From assembly GCA_031283145.1 (NCBI GenBank), contig JAITCJ010000079.1:1-7906 (forward strand): a DNA stretch of 7,906 nucleotides, written 5' to 3'. The translations under genes and the position numbers were made by a program. Shown piece after piece: positions 1-5,529 of the stretch. The first letter of the stretch is position 1. Each line of letters begins with the position of its first letter. This stretch comes from Holophagales bacterium (lineage in GTDB: Bacteria > Acidobacteriota > Holophagae > Holophagales > Holophagaceae). The notes under the pieces are model-generated. The model was not told the origin of the DNA. It saw nothing but the letters and a program-made list of their open reading frames with translations, and searched no databases.

Positions 1-158
1 GGCATATTATTGGTAAAACTCATACTATCAGCATTGAGCAAGACAACAGCAACACACGGCACCATCTTGGAAGGTTTACCCGTCGAACTAAGATTGTATC
101 CAAAAAGAAATACATGGCAGACTTGACGCTCAAACTCTGGCAGTTGCTTACCTCATAA
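1..158 (+). CDS. IS1-family transposase, C-terminal end (partial at window edge)
   Basis: The reading frame is open from base 3 and ends at TAA 156-158, giving 51 residues; the start lies outside the window. The peptide contains GKTHTISIEQDNSNTRHHL, then GRFTRRTKIVSK, and a short hydrophobic tail ending LWQLLTS. This is the layout of the C-terminus of IS1-type DDE transposases: a G-K-x-x-T-x-x-I-E-x-x-N core with the last catalytic Glu, then RHxLxRxxRxTxxxSKS. The enzyme would cut and join the ends of its own element. The C-terminus looks intact, but whether the full gene is intact cannot be judged from here. I could not identify the right terminal inverted repeat or a target duplication downstream. 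Family assignment rests on motif recognition alone. Confidence 0.8.
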   Translation, partial: HIIGKTHTISIEQDNSNTRHHLGRFTRRTKIVSKKKYMADLTLKLWQLLTS

Positions 159-482
159 GATTTGGTTTAATAAATATCAAACATTGGCTCTATATATCTA
201 TAGGTGAAAACTATCCAAAAAAAAATGCATCAATTCGCCATGGACGAAGGCATTGCTTCAAAGTCACATTCCACTTTCTATAGGCTAATTGAAGAGATGC
301 TTACTAAAGTGCAAAAGAAAAATGGACGCTAGTATGACTATGTGATAAAATGTCTGCGCTCATTGCATGTTTCTATTGTTTTTCTTACTTGGACTTATCC
401 ATAACTTGCTTATCTGGTGTCCACACGCCTGCGCTGACGAGGACATCATATAGCCATTCAACTTTAAAATCATCCTGTTCAT
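159..482. other. AT-rich intergenic DNA, no gene seen
   Basis: This stretch between the transposase end and the first composite repeat is visibly more AT-rich than the genes to its right, with A-runs near 218-225 and 314-322. It probably includes the outer end of the IS1-type element and old flanking DNA. A frame from GTG 204 to TAG 332 (42 residues) has no recognisable motif and no convincing ribosome binding site. No RNA gene or terminator was recognised. Confidence 0.5.
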
Positions 483-612
483 CCAAGTGGGAGGCACTTC
501 ATTTCAAGGCTGCGCCTTCGTTACGTGAGCCGCCGACAGGCGGTGAGCGGAACGGCAGCGCAGACGAAAGGCACAGGGCAACGTACCATTTTAAAGTTGT
601 TTCATTATAACC
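483..612 (-). repeat. Composite intergenic repeat, copy 1 (E block plus promoter-like unit)
   Basis: Read on the minus strand, 534-483 (GGCGGCTCAC... GCGCAGCC... GAAGTGCCT... ACTTGG) matches 4926-4979 and 5125-5175 on the plus strand. Next to it, 547-612 on the plus strand starts GCGGAACGGCAGCGCAGACG and continues through ACGTACCATTTTAAAG to TATAACC. It matches the minus strand of 4848-4782 closely over about 66 bases. A small hairpin CCGCC-gaca-GGCGG (530-543) sits at the junction of the two blocks and recurs as CCGCC-ttt-GGCGG at 4918-4930. The copy here and the copy at 4782-4979 therefore form a long imperfect inverted pair flanking the whole leftward gene block. No protein is implied. Confidence 0.75.
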
Positions 613-643
613 TGAAAAACAGAGTACAAGCTGTTTTTCAGGT
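610..643. terminator. Hairpin after the adenosyltransferase gene, possible terminator
   Basis: ACCTGAAAAACAG (610-622) pairs perfectly with CTGTTTTTCAGGT (631-643) around an 8-base loop, a 13-bp stem. It lies 23 bases beyond the leftward stop codon at 667-669, a normal place for a terminator. There is no U-tract after the stem on the minus strand (TTATAATG follows), so intrinsic termination is uncertain; a transcript-end stabiliser or a repeat hairpin is equally possible. The core arm CCTGAAAAACAG recurs at 5292-5303, also with an 8-base loop. The 12-mer GTTTTTCAGGTC of the right arm is repeated directly at 657-668. Confidence 0.45.
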
Positions 644-666
644 CTGTTGGCGAAAAGTTTTTCAGG

Positions 667-1224
667 TCAATCGGCTATACAAACCGGCTCCTCATCTACC
701 CCATTGGCGGCGTTTTCAGCCCTCGCCAGAGCGAACAGCCAATCGCTCAGGCGGTTCAGGTATCGGATAACCAAATCAAACGTGCGGACGTCATGGCAAA
801 GCGGAACAATTTTTCGCTCCGCCCTTCTGCACACGCTTCTCGCGTAGTGGGCGTATGCCGCTCCCGCGCTGCCCGAAGGCAGCACAAACGAATTTAGTAC
901 CGGCGACATGGCGCATAGGCGGTCAATATCTGCTTCCATAGTCTCTACAGGGCATTTCAGCGATATTTCAGCGGCTGGACCACCATCAGCTCCGAATTTC
1001 GGATTGGCCAGCACTGCCCCCAGTCGGAAAAGGTCCTGCTGAATATTCTCCAAGAGTATATCGGCATTGGTTTTAGTTGAAACACTCGCGCGCAGAATGC
1101 CAAGCATGGAATTCAGTTCATCCAGAGTTCCATACGCCTCCAGCCGAGGATGAGACTTGGAAACGCGCTGCCCCCCTATCATCGAAGTCTCGCCGTTATC
1201 TCCGGCGCGAGTATAAATTTTCAT
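667..1224 (-). CDS. pduO: PduO-type cob(I)alamin adenosyltransferase
   Basis: This cytoplasmic enzyme transfers the adenosyl group of ATP to reduced cob(I)alamin, making the adenosylcobalamin coenzyme. The 185 residues fit the single-domain PduO/MMAB family. The N-terminal ATP motif YTRAGDNGETSMIGGQRVSK is at 4-23, followed by YGTLDELNS (31-39), FVLPSG (113-118), the basic signature RSVCRRAER (129-137) and YLNRLSDWLFALAR (155-168), in family order. F113 corresponds by alignment to the corrin-contacting Phe described in this family. The start is supported by AGGGAG (minus strand, 1229-1234) four bases upstream. The gene begins 25 bases after pyrE and is probably co-transcribed with it. No B12-dependent enzyme or other cobalamin gene is visible nearby, so the client enzyme is unknown. 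The symbol denotes the family, not a propanediol operon. Confidence 0.93.
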   Translation of the reverse strand: MKIYTRAGDNGETSMIGGQRVSKSHPRLEAYGTLDELNSMLGILRASVSTKTNADILLENIQQDLFRLGAVLANPKFGADGGPAAEISLKCPVETMEADIDRLCAMSPVLNSFVLPSGSAGAAYAHYARSVCRRAERKIVPLCHDVRTFDLVIRYLNRLSDWLFALARAENAANGVDEEPVCIAD

Positions 1225-1249
1225 ACATCTCCCTGGTTATTTCAGACGC

Positions 1250-1903
1250 TCAGTCCCGCCGTTGAGCAAATCTGTCGCTCCACGCTTGCGGGTCCTCGCG
1301 CCAGACGGCAAGCGATTCTTGGCCTGACGGCGCGACAGCGCCTGTTTCGACGGCCCTTTTAACTAGGTCAGAAAACACGGCCAGCGCTCGCCAAGGCACA
1401 TTCTTACTCTCAAAGGCCGAGTCGGCCTTTGAGAGTCCATAAGAGAACAGAGCCAGAACTTCAAGCACTTCGGCTCCCTCGTCGCGCAGCGCCTCAACGC
1501 ATTTCAGGCTTGATCCGCCTGTGCTGATCAAATCTTCAATCAGCACAACGCGGTGTTTCCCCACCAGAGGTCCTTCCACCTGCCGCCCCATACCATGTTT
1601 TTTCGGCTCAGGGCGCGCGTAGGCAAGGGGAAGTCCAAGTCTGTCCGCCACCATTGAGGCCCAGGGAATACCGGCGGTGCTGGTACCCGCTATCAGCGTC
1701 GCGCCTTTATTATTCTCTTTCACGGAAGCGCACAGAGCCAAAGATACAGCCGCGCGGACATAGGGGAAGCCGAGTAATTGCCTGTTGTCGCAATAGACGG
1801 GCGATTTCAGCCCCGACGCCCAGGTAAAAGGGGTATCAGGCGAAAAGCGTACGGCGCCAGCCTCAAGCAGAGCCGATGGAAGGTCAAAATAGTCAGAAGT
1901 CAT
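1250..1903 (-). CDS. pyrE: Orotate phosphoribosyltransferase
   Basis: The enzyme joins orotate to PRPP to give orotidine 5'-phosphate and pyrophosphate, the penultimate step of UMP synthesis, in the cytoplasm. The 217-residue product has the OPRT N-terminal segment FTWASGLKSPVYCDNR (26-41), the GTSTAGIPWA region (73-82), the mobile catalytic loop RPEPKKHGMGRQ (97-108, with K101, K102 and H103) and the PRPP-binding loop VVLIEDLISTGGSS (119-132). Length is normal for the family. The start is supported by GGTGAG (minus strand, 1912-1917) eight bases upstream. It lies between the glycosidase gene (64-base gap) and the adenosyltransferase gene (25-base gap), away from other pyrimidine genes. An extended -10 in the upstream gap suggests its own promoter. 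A perfect 29-base palindrome lies inside the coding region. Confidence 0.96.
   Translation of the reverse strand: MTSDYFDLPSALLEAGAVRFSPDTPFTWASGLKSPVYCDNRQLLGFPYVRAAVSLALCASVKENNKGATLIAGTSTAGIPWASMVADRLGLPLAYARPEPKKHGMGRQVEGPLVGKHRVVLIEDLISTGGSSLKCVEALRDEGAEVLEVLALFSYGLSKADSAFESKNVPWRALAVFSDLVKRAVETGAVAPSGQESLAVWREDPQAWSDRFAQRRD
1407..1435. repeat. Perfect 14-bp inverted repeat inside pyrE
   Basis: CTCTCAAAGGCCGA (1407-1420) and TCGGCCTTTGAGAG (1422-1435) are exact reverse complements around a single G at 1421. In the pyrE frame the palindrome encodes about residues 157-166 (LSKADSAFES), a region well aligned within the OPRT family. It is therefore coding DNA, not an insertion. In mRNA it would fold into a strong hairpin. 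No U-tract follows on either strand. Confidence 0.85.
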
Positions 1904-1935
1904 CCGCTCATCTCACCATTAAAAATCCAAAGCGC

Positions 1936-1945
1936 ATTATAGCAC
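1936..1945 (-). promoter_or_regulatory. Probable pyrE promoter, extended -10
   Basis: On the minus strand the 64-base gap upstream of pyrE reads GTGCTATAATG, an exact TATAAT with the TGn extension (TGC). The -35 position has no TTGACA-like hexamer, as is common for extended -10 promoters. Predicted transcription starts near 1929, leaving a leader of about 26 bases with GGTGAG before the ATG. No terminator hairpin was seen after the glycosidase gene, so read-through from upstream is also possible. Confidence 0.5.
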
Positions 1946-1967
1946 CTATGACGGTTTCATATTAAAA

Positions 1968-4754
1968 TCACGGAACGCGATTGCGATAGAACTCGCTGAA
2001 CAGCGAGGAGTATTTTAAATACAGGGCCGCGCTGATTTTCAGCGGATCGCCGGTGGGGCTGGCGGGGTAATTTTTGATGGACTCCGGGTAGCTGAGGGCT
2101 GTTTTGCCGTTGCCCTCGGCCCAGGATTTAGTCGCCGACTTGACCAATGCGTCATAAGGCGGGGACGATGGCAGGTCTGATGTTCCGTCCCAGGATTCAG
2201 CCATGTAGTCGCGCGTTATTTGCCAGCGCATTCCGTAATAATCTGTCATCAGACCGGCCAAGTGGCGGTTGCAGTAGTCAAGCAGATTGCTGACTGCCGA
2301 GTCGTAAGCGTCCCTGCCGCCTGAGAGCGGCACGTCTTCTTCCAGAATCCAATATGTGAGGAAGGTTCGCTCTAATCGCTCGTAATAATATATGTCTTCA
2401 GGCGTGGCGCCCCTGGCTTTGGCATTTTCCAGGCGTTTGCCAAGCAGAAATTCCGGTGTGGCGGCCAGAATGCTGTCCATGTCCTTGCAAATGCCGATCA
2501 TAATATCAAGATATTCCAGCAATTTATCCTTATCTCTGGCATCGGCGGCGTAATATCGGGCGATCCCCTGGGCGTACACCGGCTCGGAGATGTCACCCAG
2601 CGCCTGGCGCGTGATGTCCGCCAAGTCGTATTCAAACTGTTTGTTGAGTCCGCCTGCGGTCTGCGCGGCATCGGCGGCTCCCAGCGCCAGACCCCACACA
2701 TTGTAAATATCAGCGCGGTCATATGGAATGTCGGGGGCGCTGCCAGTATAGCTGGCCCAATGGCGCGACTTGAGGTCGCCCATTACGCCCGGCTTGGCGT
2801 TGGTAAGGGTCTGCGCAGGTTCGTCGCCGCTGATGAAATTTTTATAGACAACTTGGTGAAGCGCGTCCCACATTGCGTCAATTTCAACCTTGGCGGCGTC
2901 ATAGATAGCCGCGCCATAGCGTCGGCGGGCGTAGTCTTTCAGCCACCTTGAAACCCAGGTGTTGGCTTCGTCTATATTCGCGAAGTCCAATTTGCGCCAG
3001 TTCATCTCGGCCATCAAGTCGTACAGCGCCGGATTGGTGTCGCCGCCCTCCGGCGTTACGCCTATGCCGGCCATGTTGCGGGCTACTTTTCTGGCGGCCT
3101 GAATATCATACACAAGTTTATTCATGCCGCTGTCCATGCCAGTGTTGCCGCCAAAATTCCAGGTCATGCACCAGACCCACGGCACGCCGTCAGGCTCTAT
3201 TTCGTTTTGCCAGATCGGGCGGTTGTACGCTTTTAATTCAAGCAGCAGGGAATGGCTCAGATCAACTTTTGTGGATAGCCAGCTCTGGTATCGCCAGGCG
3301 TCCTGTATCCAGACCATGTCGGGATTGACCTTGAACATCTCTTTTTGGATGGTGGTCAGCGTATCCTGGCTAAAGGCGAGGCCGCTGACCACAAAGCCCT
3401 GTTCAGCTATCATGCTGCGGAAGGCGTAGCGCGGCACGAAACCCCAGGCGTCGAAGCCGTAAAAATTCTGCAAGGATTTCCAATAGATTTTTGAAATACC
3501 CTCAAATTTTTCCCTCATGGCGGATGCTTTGTCCGCGTCTGCCAAGCTTACGTCGGCGCTGATAAACAGGCCCTGGGGCAGATCCATCCAGCGGGAGCCT
3601 GGATAGGCCAGGACGCCGTCAAAAACCGAGCCTGGCAGATTGATCCTGAACTTATTGCCGCCTTCGGCGGGCGGCAGCGCGCCTACGTAATAATCGCTCT
3701 TATTGCTCGGGAACGCGAATGGAACCTGGCCTGTAAAAGGATAGACTTGCATTTCCAGGCCCAGCCTGAAAGCCATGTCGGACACATCCCTGGCCATTTT
3801 TCCCTCTTTGTCGAATGCCGCTTGGGAAACATTGTATGTGCCAAAGTACTGAGAGTCTCCGCGGCTGGAGTTACGCAACTCGGCGATTGCGGCGGGGTCA
3901 TATCCAAACTCGCCGCAGGCGTTGTACCAGACGTTCTTTTCGCCCAAGCCCATGTTAAACATGTTATAGCCATTCATGGCCAGCCAGTCCAGGCGGCGCT
4001 GCCACTCATCTTTGCCGTACATGAAAGCCTGGTACCTGAAATCCACTTCGTTAAAATAGTGACGAATCGGATAGGGGAAAATACCGACATGTTTCGCGGC
4101 TACCCTGGGCAGGGAAGAGGGCAGAGATATTCTATATTGGCCGATATACGGAAACTCCTGATAAAGGCAGTATTTCAGGTAGTAATTGAAAGCGGTGGAC
4201 AGCGAAACAGCGTTGTTGCCGCGCAATACGGGTTTACCGGCCTTTGTATCCCAGTCAACCTCAAAGACGTCGCTCCCGCTTGCCGCCGCATTGACGCGCT
4301 CAAGAATGAAGCGGCCTGCGCTGCCGACACCGGCAACGCGCTCAATGAGGGCTTTTGTCTCATTTATGGGTACGGTCCAAGTCTTATCAAAGGCGACTCT
4401 GGCCGCTGTGATGGCTCTGTTTATGGCGGCAGTTTCACCGTGGCTCATGCTTGGCGCGGACAATTCACGCTCAATCTTAGTCAATGCCGCCGCGTAAGCG
4501 GCGACTGCTTTTTGAGGATAGGGGATATAGCCCGACGGATAGCCTGAGGGATCGAGCAAAGCGGCCTTAGCCACACTCAGTAGCTTTTTAGCATTGTCCA
4601 GGCGAGTCCGTGTATCGGCCTTTTGCGATAATCCGGCTTCCGCCGCATTTGTTGCGACGGCGCTGACGGCGCCCGCTTGCGTCGTCATAGTGAATATGAA
4701 AAAGGCAGCCGACAGCAAACATGTAAAGCGACTTGTAATTTTGTATTTTTTCAT
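1968..4754 (-). CDS. Secreted alpha-N-acetylglucosaminidase, GH89 (NAGLU family)
   Basis: The enzyme would release terminal alpha-linked N-acetylglucosamine from glycans such as heparan-type chains or mucin caps. The 928-residue product has a signal peptide (basic MKKYKITSR, hydrophobic 11-23, AGA or VSA cleavage near 29-32, no lipobox). Residues about 48-125 are helical with a GYPSGY motif, like small FIVAR-type modules of polysaccharide-degrading enzymes. NAGLU-type domains follow: N-terminal about 130-215, TIM barrel about 216-575, helical C-terminal domain to the end. Signatures include WQRRLDWLAMNGYNM (251-265), VWIQDAWRYQSW (481-492), VWCMTWNFGGNTGM (527-540) and GIGVTPEGG (563-571). 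E569 aligns with the catalytic nucleophile. The acid/base motif is not canonical; E451 (MIAEQG) is the best candidate. AGGAAG (4760-4765) lies five bases upstream of the ATG. No sugar transporter or other glycosidase adjoins it. Confidence 0.93.
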   Translation of the reverse strand: MKKYKITSRFTCLLSAAFFIFTMTTQAGAVSAVATNAAEAGLSQKADTRTRLDNAKKLLSVAKAALLDPSGYPSGYIPYPQKAVAAYAAALTKIERELSAPSMSHGETAAINRAITAARVAFDKTWTVPINETKALIERVAGVGSAGRFILERVNAAASGSDVFEVDWDTKAGKPVLRGNNAVSLSTAFNYYLKYCLYQEFPYIGQYRISLPSSLPRVAAKHVGIFPYPIRHYFNEVDFRYQAFMYGKDEWQRRLDWLAMNGYNMFNMGLGEKNVWYNACGEFGYDPAAIAELRNSSRGDSQYFGTYNVSQAAFDKEGKMARDVSDMAFRLGLEMQVYPFTGQVPFAFPSNKSDYYVGALPPAEGGNKFRINLPGSVFDGVLAYPGSRWMDLPQGLFISADVSLADADKASAMREKFEGISKIYWKSLQNFYGFDAWGFVPRYAFRSMIAEQGFVVSGLAFSQDTLTTIQKEMFKVNPDMVWIQDAWRYQSWLSTKVDLSHSLLLELKAYNRPIWQNEIEPDGVPWVWCMTWNFGGNTGMDSGMNKLVYDIQAARKVARNMAGIGVTPEGGDTNPALYDLMAEMNWRKLDFANIDEANTWVSRWLKDYARRRYGAAIYDAAKVEIDAMWDALHQVVYKNFISGDEPAQTLTNAKPGVMGDLKSRHWASYTGSAPDIPYDRADIYNVWGLALGAADAAQTAGGLNKQFEYDLADITRQALGDISEPVYAQGIARYYAADARDKDKLLEYLDIMIGICKDMDSILAATPEFLLGKRLENAKARGATPEDIYYYERLERTFLTYWILEEDVPLSGGRDAYDSAVSNLLDYCNRHLAGLMTDYYGMRWQITRDYMAESWDGTSDLPSSPPYDALVKSATKSWAEGNGKTALSYPESIKNYPASPTGDPLKISAALYLKYSSLFSEFYRNRVP

Positions 4755-4781
4755 GGCCGCTTCCTGTTTTGTCCGTCCGTC

Positions 4782-4804
4782 AATTATAGTAAAACACCTT
4801 TAAA
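4782..4804 (-). promoter_or_regulatory. Probable promoter of the glycosidase gene, within a repeat
   Basis: The minus strand reads TTTAAAGGTGTTTTACTATAATT, with an exact TATAAT at 4788-4783. A start near 4776 would leave a leader of about 22 bases containing AGGAAG before the ATG at 4754. The -35 position (GTACCA, 4811-4806) is far from consensus but is identical at the same offset in repeat copy 1 (583-588). The box is one of five copies of a repeated AAAGTTG...TATAA motif in the window. Confidence 0.5.
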
Positions 4805-4914
4805 ATGGTACGTTACCATGCGTTTTTCGTCTGCGCCTGCCGTTCCGCATTTATAGCAGTTCCACTTTTTGTTGTCATTCCTTCTATAGTTCACAGCTAC
4901 GCTTTCCATTCCGC
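4782..4914 (-). repeat. Tandem duplication of a 66-67 base promoter-like unit
   Basis: On the minus strand, 4914-4849 (starts GCGGAATGGAAAGCGTAG, ends AAAGTGGAACTGCTATAAAT) and 4848-4782 (starts GCGGAACGGCAGGCGCAG, ends AAAGGTGTTTTACTATAATT) are adjacent and of nearly the same length. They are alike at both ends and diverged in the middle. The second unit is the closer match to 547-612. Each ends in a -10-like box, so the glycosidase gene has two candidate promoters in series. The structure explains why this composite repeat is about 66 bases longer than copy 1. Confidence 0.65.
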
Positions 4915-4925
4915 TCCCCGCCTTT

Positions 4926-4979
4926 GGCGGCTCACTCCATTAACAGCGCAGCCTAGAAACGAAGTGCCTACTCCTTGGC
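4926..4979 (+). repeat. E block, copy 2
   Basis: GGCGGCTCAC, then GCGCAGCCTAGAAACGAAG, GTGCCT and CCTTGG line up with the reverse complement of 483-534 and with 5125-5175. The block abuts the tandem promoter-like units through a CCGCC-ttt-GGCGG hairpin (4918-4930), as in copy 1. A 77-codon frame that crosses it (4805-5038) has no ribosome binding site and is made of repeat sequence. Confidence 0.7.
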
Positions 4980-5020
4980 AATCCTGTGTCTTTGCCTGGA
5001 AAACACCCCGTGGAGCAGTT

Positions 5021-5049
5021 GTGACAACACAAAGTTGAATTGCTATAAT
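5021..5049 (+). promoter_or_regulatory. Near-consensus sigma-70 promoter in the intergenic repeat region
   Basis: GTGACA (5021-5026, five of six matches to TTGACA), a 17-base spacer, and TATAAT (5044-5049) preceded by TG at 5041-5042 make the best promoter in the window by eye. The spacer and -10 belong to the repeated AAAGTTGnnTTGCTATAAT motif (5031-5050). GTTGT-g-ACAAC (5018-5028) is a small palindrome over the -35 and could be an operator. Transcription would start near 5056, about 475 bases before the CoA-transferase ATG, so it would drive either a long leader or a separate small RNA. Confidence 0.5.
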
Positions 5050-5055
5050 GCGGTC

Positions 5056-5108
5056 AATCGCCGTAAAGTCTTTGTCGTTGCCTTGCAACGCCAAATCCAA
5101 CGGCGATT
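5056..5108 (+). ncRNA. Candidate structured RNA 5' end (nested stem)
   Basis: AATCGCCGT (5056-5064) pairs perfectly with ACGGCGATT (5100-5108), and inside it CGTTGC (5076-5081) pairs with GCAACG (5085-5090) over a 3-base loop. The outer stem begins at the start site predicted from the 5044-5049 -10 box. I recognise no known RNA family. The downstream end is undefined; the hairpins at 5286-5329 or 5335-5360 are possible 3' boundaries. This is an inference from pairing and position only, and it could be just a folded 5' leader of the CoA-transferase operon. Confidence 0.22.
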
Positions 5109-5124
5109 TGCCCGCGTTCCTGTC

Positions 5125-5212
5125 GCCGGCTCACTTCACTACGGCGCAGCCTTAGCACTTCGTGCCTTCTACTTGAATAAAAGGACCGTTTTAAAGTTGA
5201 TTGGCTATAACC
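5125..5212 (+). repeat. Composite repeat, copy 3 (E block followed by promoter-like motif)
   Basis: GCCGGCTCAC, CGGCGCAGCCTTAG, GTGCCT and ACTTG (5125-5175) match the E block of 4926-4979. After a short ATAAAAGGACCG link, TTAAAGTTGATTGGCTATAACC (5191-5212) matches 591-612. Here the E block and the AAAGTTG motif lie in the same strand order, whereas in copies 1 and 2 they are opposed. The parts have therefore been shuffled, not copied as one piece. Confidence 0.65.
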
Positions 5213-5285
5213 CCAAAAGTAACACAAATTAGGCTTGAATCAGCCTGAAGATTTCCTGTAGCGAAGCCTCCCGGAAAGCGCTTAA

Positions 5286-5329
5286 AACAATCCTGAAAAA
5301 CAGAGCGCGGCCTGTTTTTCAGGATTGTT
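5286..5329. repeat. Long perfect hairpin, shares its core with 610-643
   Basis: AACAATCCTGAAAAACAG (5286-5303) is the exact reverse complement of 5312-5329, with an 8-base GC-rich loop. The inner 12 bp (CCTGAAAAACAG) and the 8-base loop length are the same as at 611-642, while the outer arm and the loop sequence differ. The downstream bases GAGCC do not form a U-tract, so it is not a typical intrinsic terminator. It lies between the 5021-5049 promoter and the CoA-transferase operon and could attenuate read-through. Confidence 0.8.
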
Positions 5330-5334
5330 GAGCC

Positions 5335-5360
5335 AGTTGCAAAACGCCAGTTTTGCAACT
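5335..5360. repeat. Second perfect hairpin upstream of the CoA-transferase operon
   Basis: AGTTGCAAAAC (5335-5345) pairs with GTTTTGCAACT (5350-5360) around the 4-base loop GCCA. It starts five bases after the larger hairpin. No U-tract follows. The 9-mer GTTTTGCAA of its right arm recurs at 5447-5455, across the -35 region of the proximal CoA-transferase promoter. A small TCAAC-gga-GTTGA hairpin follows at 5361-5373. Confidence 0.7.
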
Positions 5361-5449
5361 TCAACGGAGTTGATAGGCTGTGCCAGAATGAAGCCGGACG
5401 CGGCACTGGAGCGGAAGGCATCATTACAGGCGCAGACAGAAACGGGGTT

Positions 5450-5476
5450 TTGCAATTACCTCTGTTGATATATAAT
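5450..5476 (+). promoter_or_regulatory. Probable proximal promoter of the CoA-transferase operon
   Basis: TATAAT at 5471-5476 is exact. TTGCAA at 5450-5455 gives a 15-base spacer; TTTTGC at 5448-5453 would give 17 bases. A start near 5483 leaves a leader of about 47 bases ending in AGGAGG (5520-5525), four bases before the ATG at 5530. TTGA...TCAA bracket the -10 (5465-5482) as an imperfect palindrome that might be an operator. No known regulator site was recognised. Confidence 0.5.
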
Positions 5477-5529
5477 ATTCAAGCGTTGAAAAATAAGTTC
5501 CGGACTGGCGAAAAAATTCAGGAGGCGAC

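Noticed and set aside
204..332. Short frame of 42 residues after the transposase, starting GTG
   Set aside because: No convincing ribosome binding site and no family resemblance; it lies in AT-rich DNA where such frames arise by chance.
350..610. 86-codon open frame on the plus strand
   Set aside because: It runs through the composite repeat, has no ribosome binding site and no recognisable motif.
1904..1967. Terminator between the glycosidase gene and pyrE
   Set aside because: No stem with a following U-tract could be found in the 64-base gap.
3747..4547. 266-codon open frame antisense to the glycosidase gene
   Set aside because: It mirrors a strongly supported GH89 gene; low-complexity antisense frames are expected in this codon usage and no independent motif or start signal was seen.
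4805..5038. 77-codon open frame in the intergenic region
   Set aside because: It consists of repeat units also found at 483-612 and lacks a ribosome binding site.
4782..5212. Possible CRISPR array in the repeated intergenic region
   Set aside because: Repeats are unevenly spaced, on both strands, of different types and imperfect; there are no regular spacers and no cas genes.
5191..5424. 77-codon minus-strand frame across the hairpins
   Set aside because: It reads through two perfect hairpins and a repeat copy; the peptide reflects repeat sequence, not a protein family.
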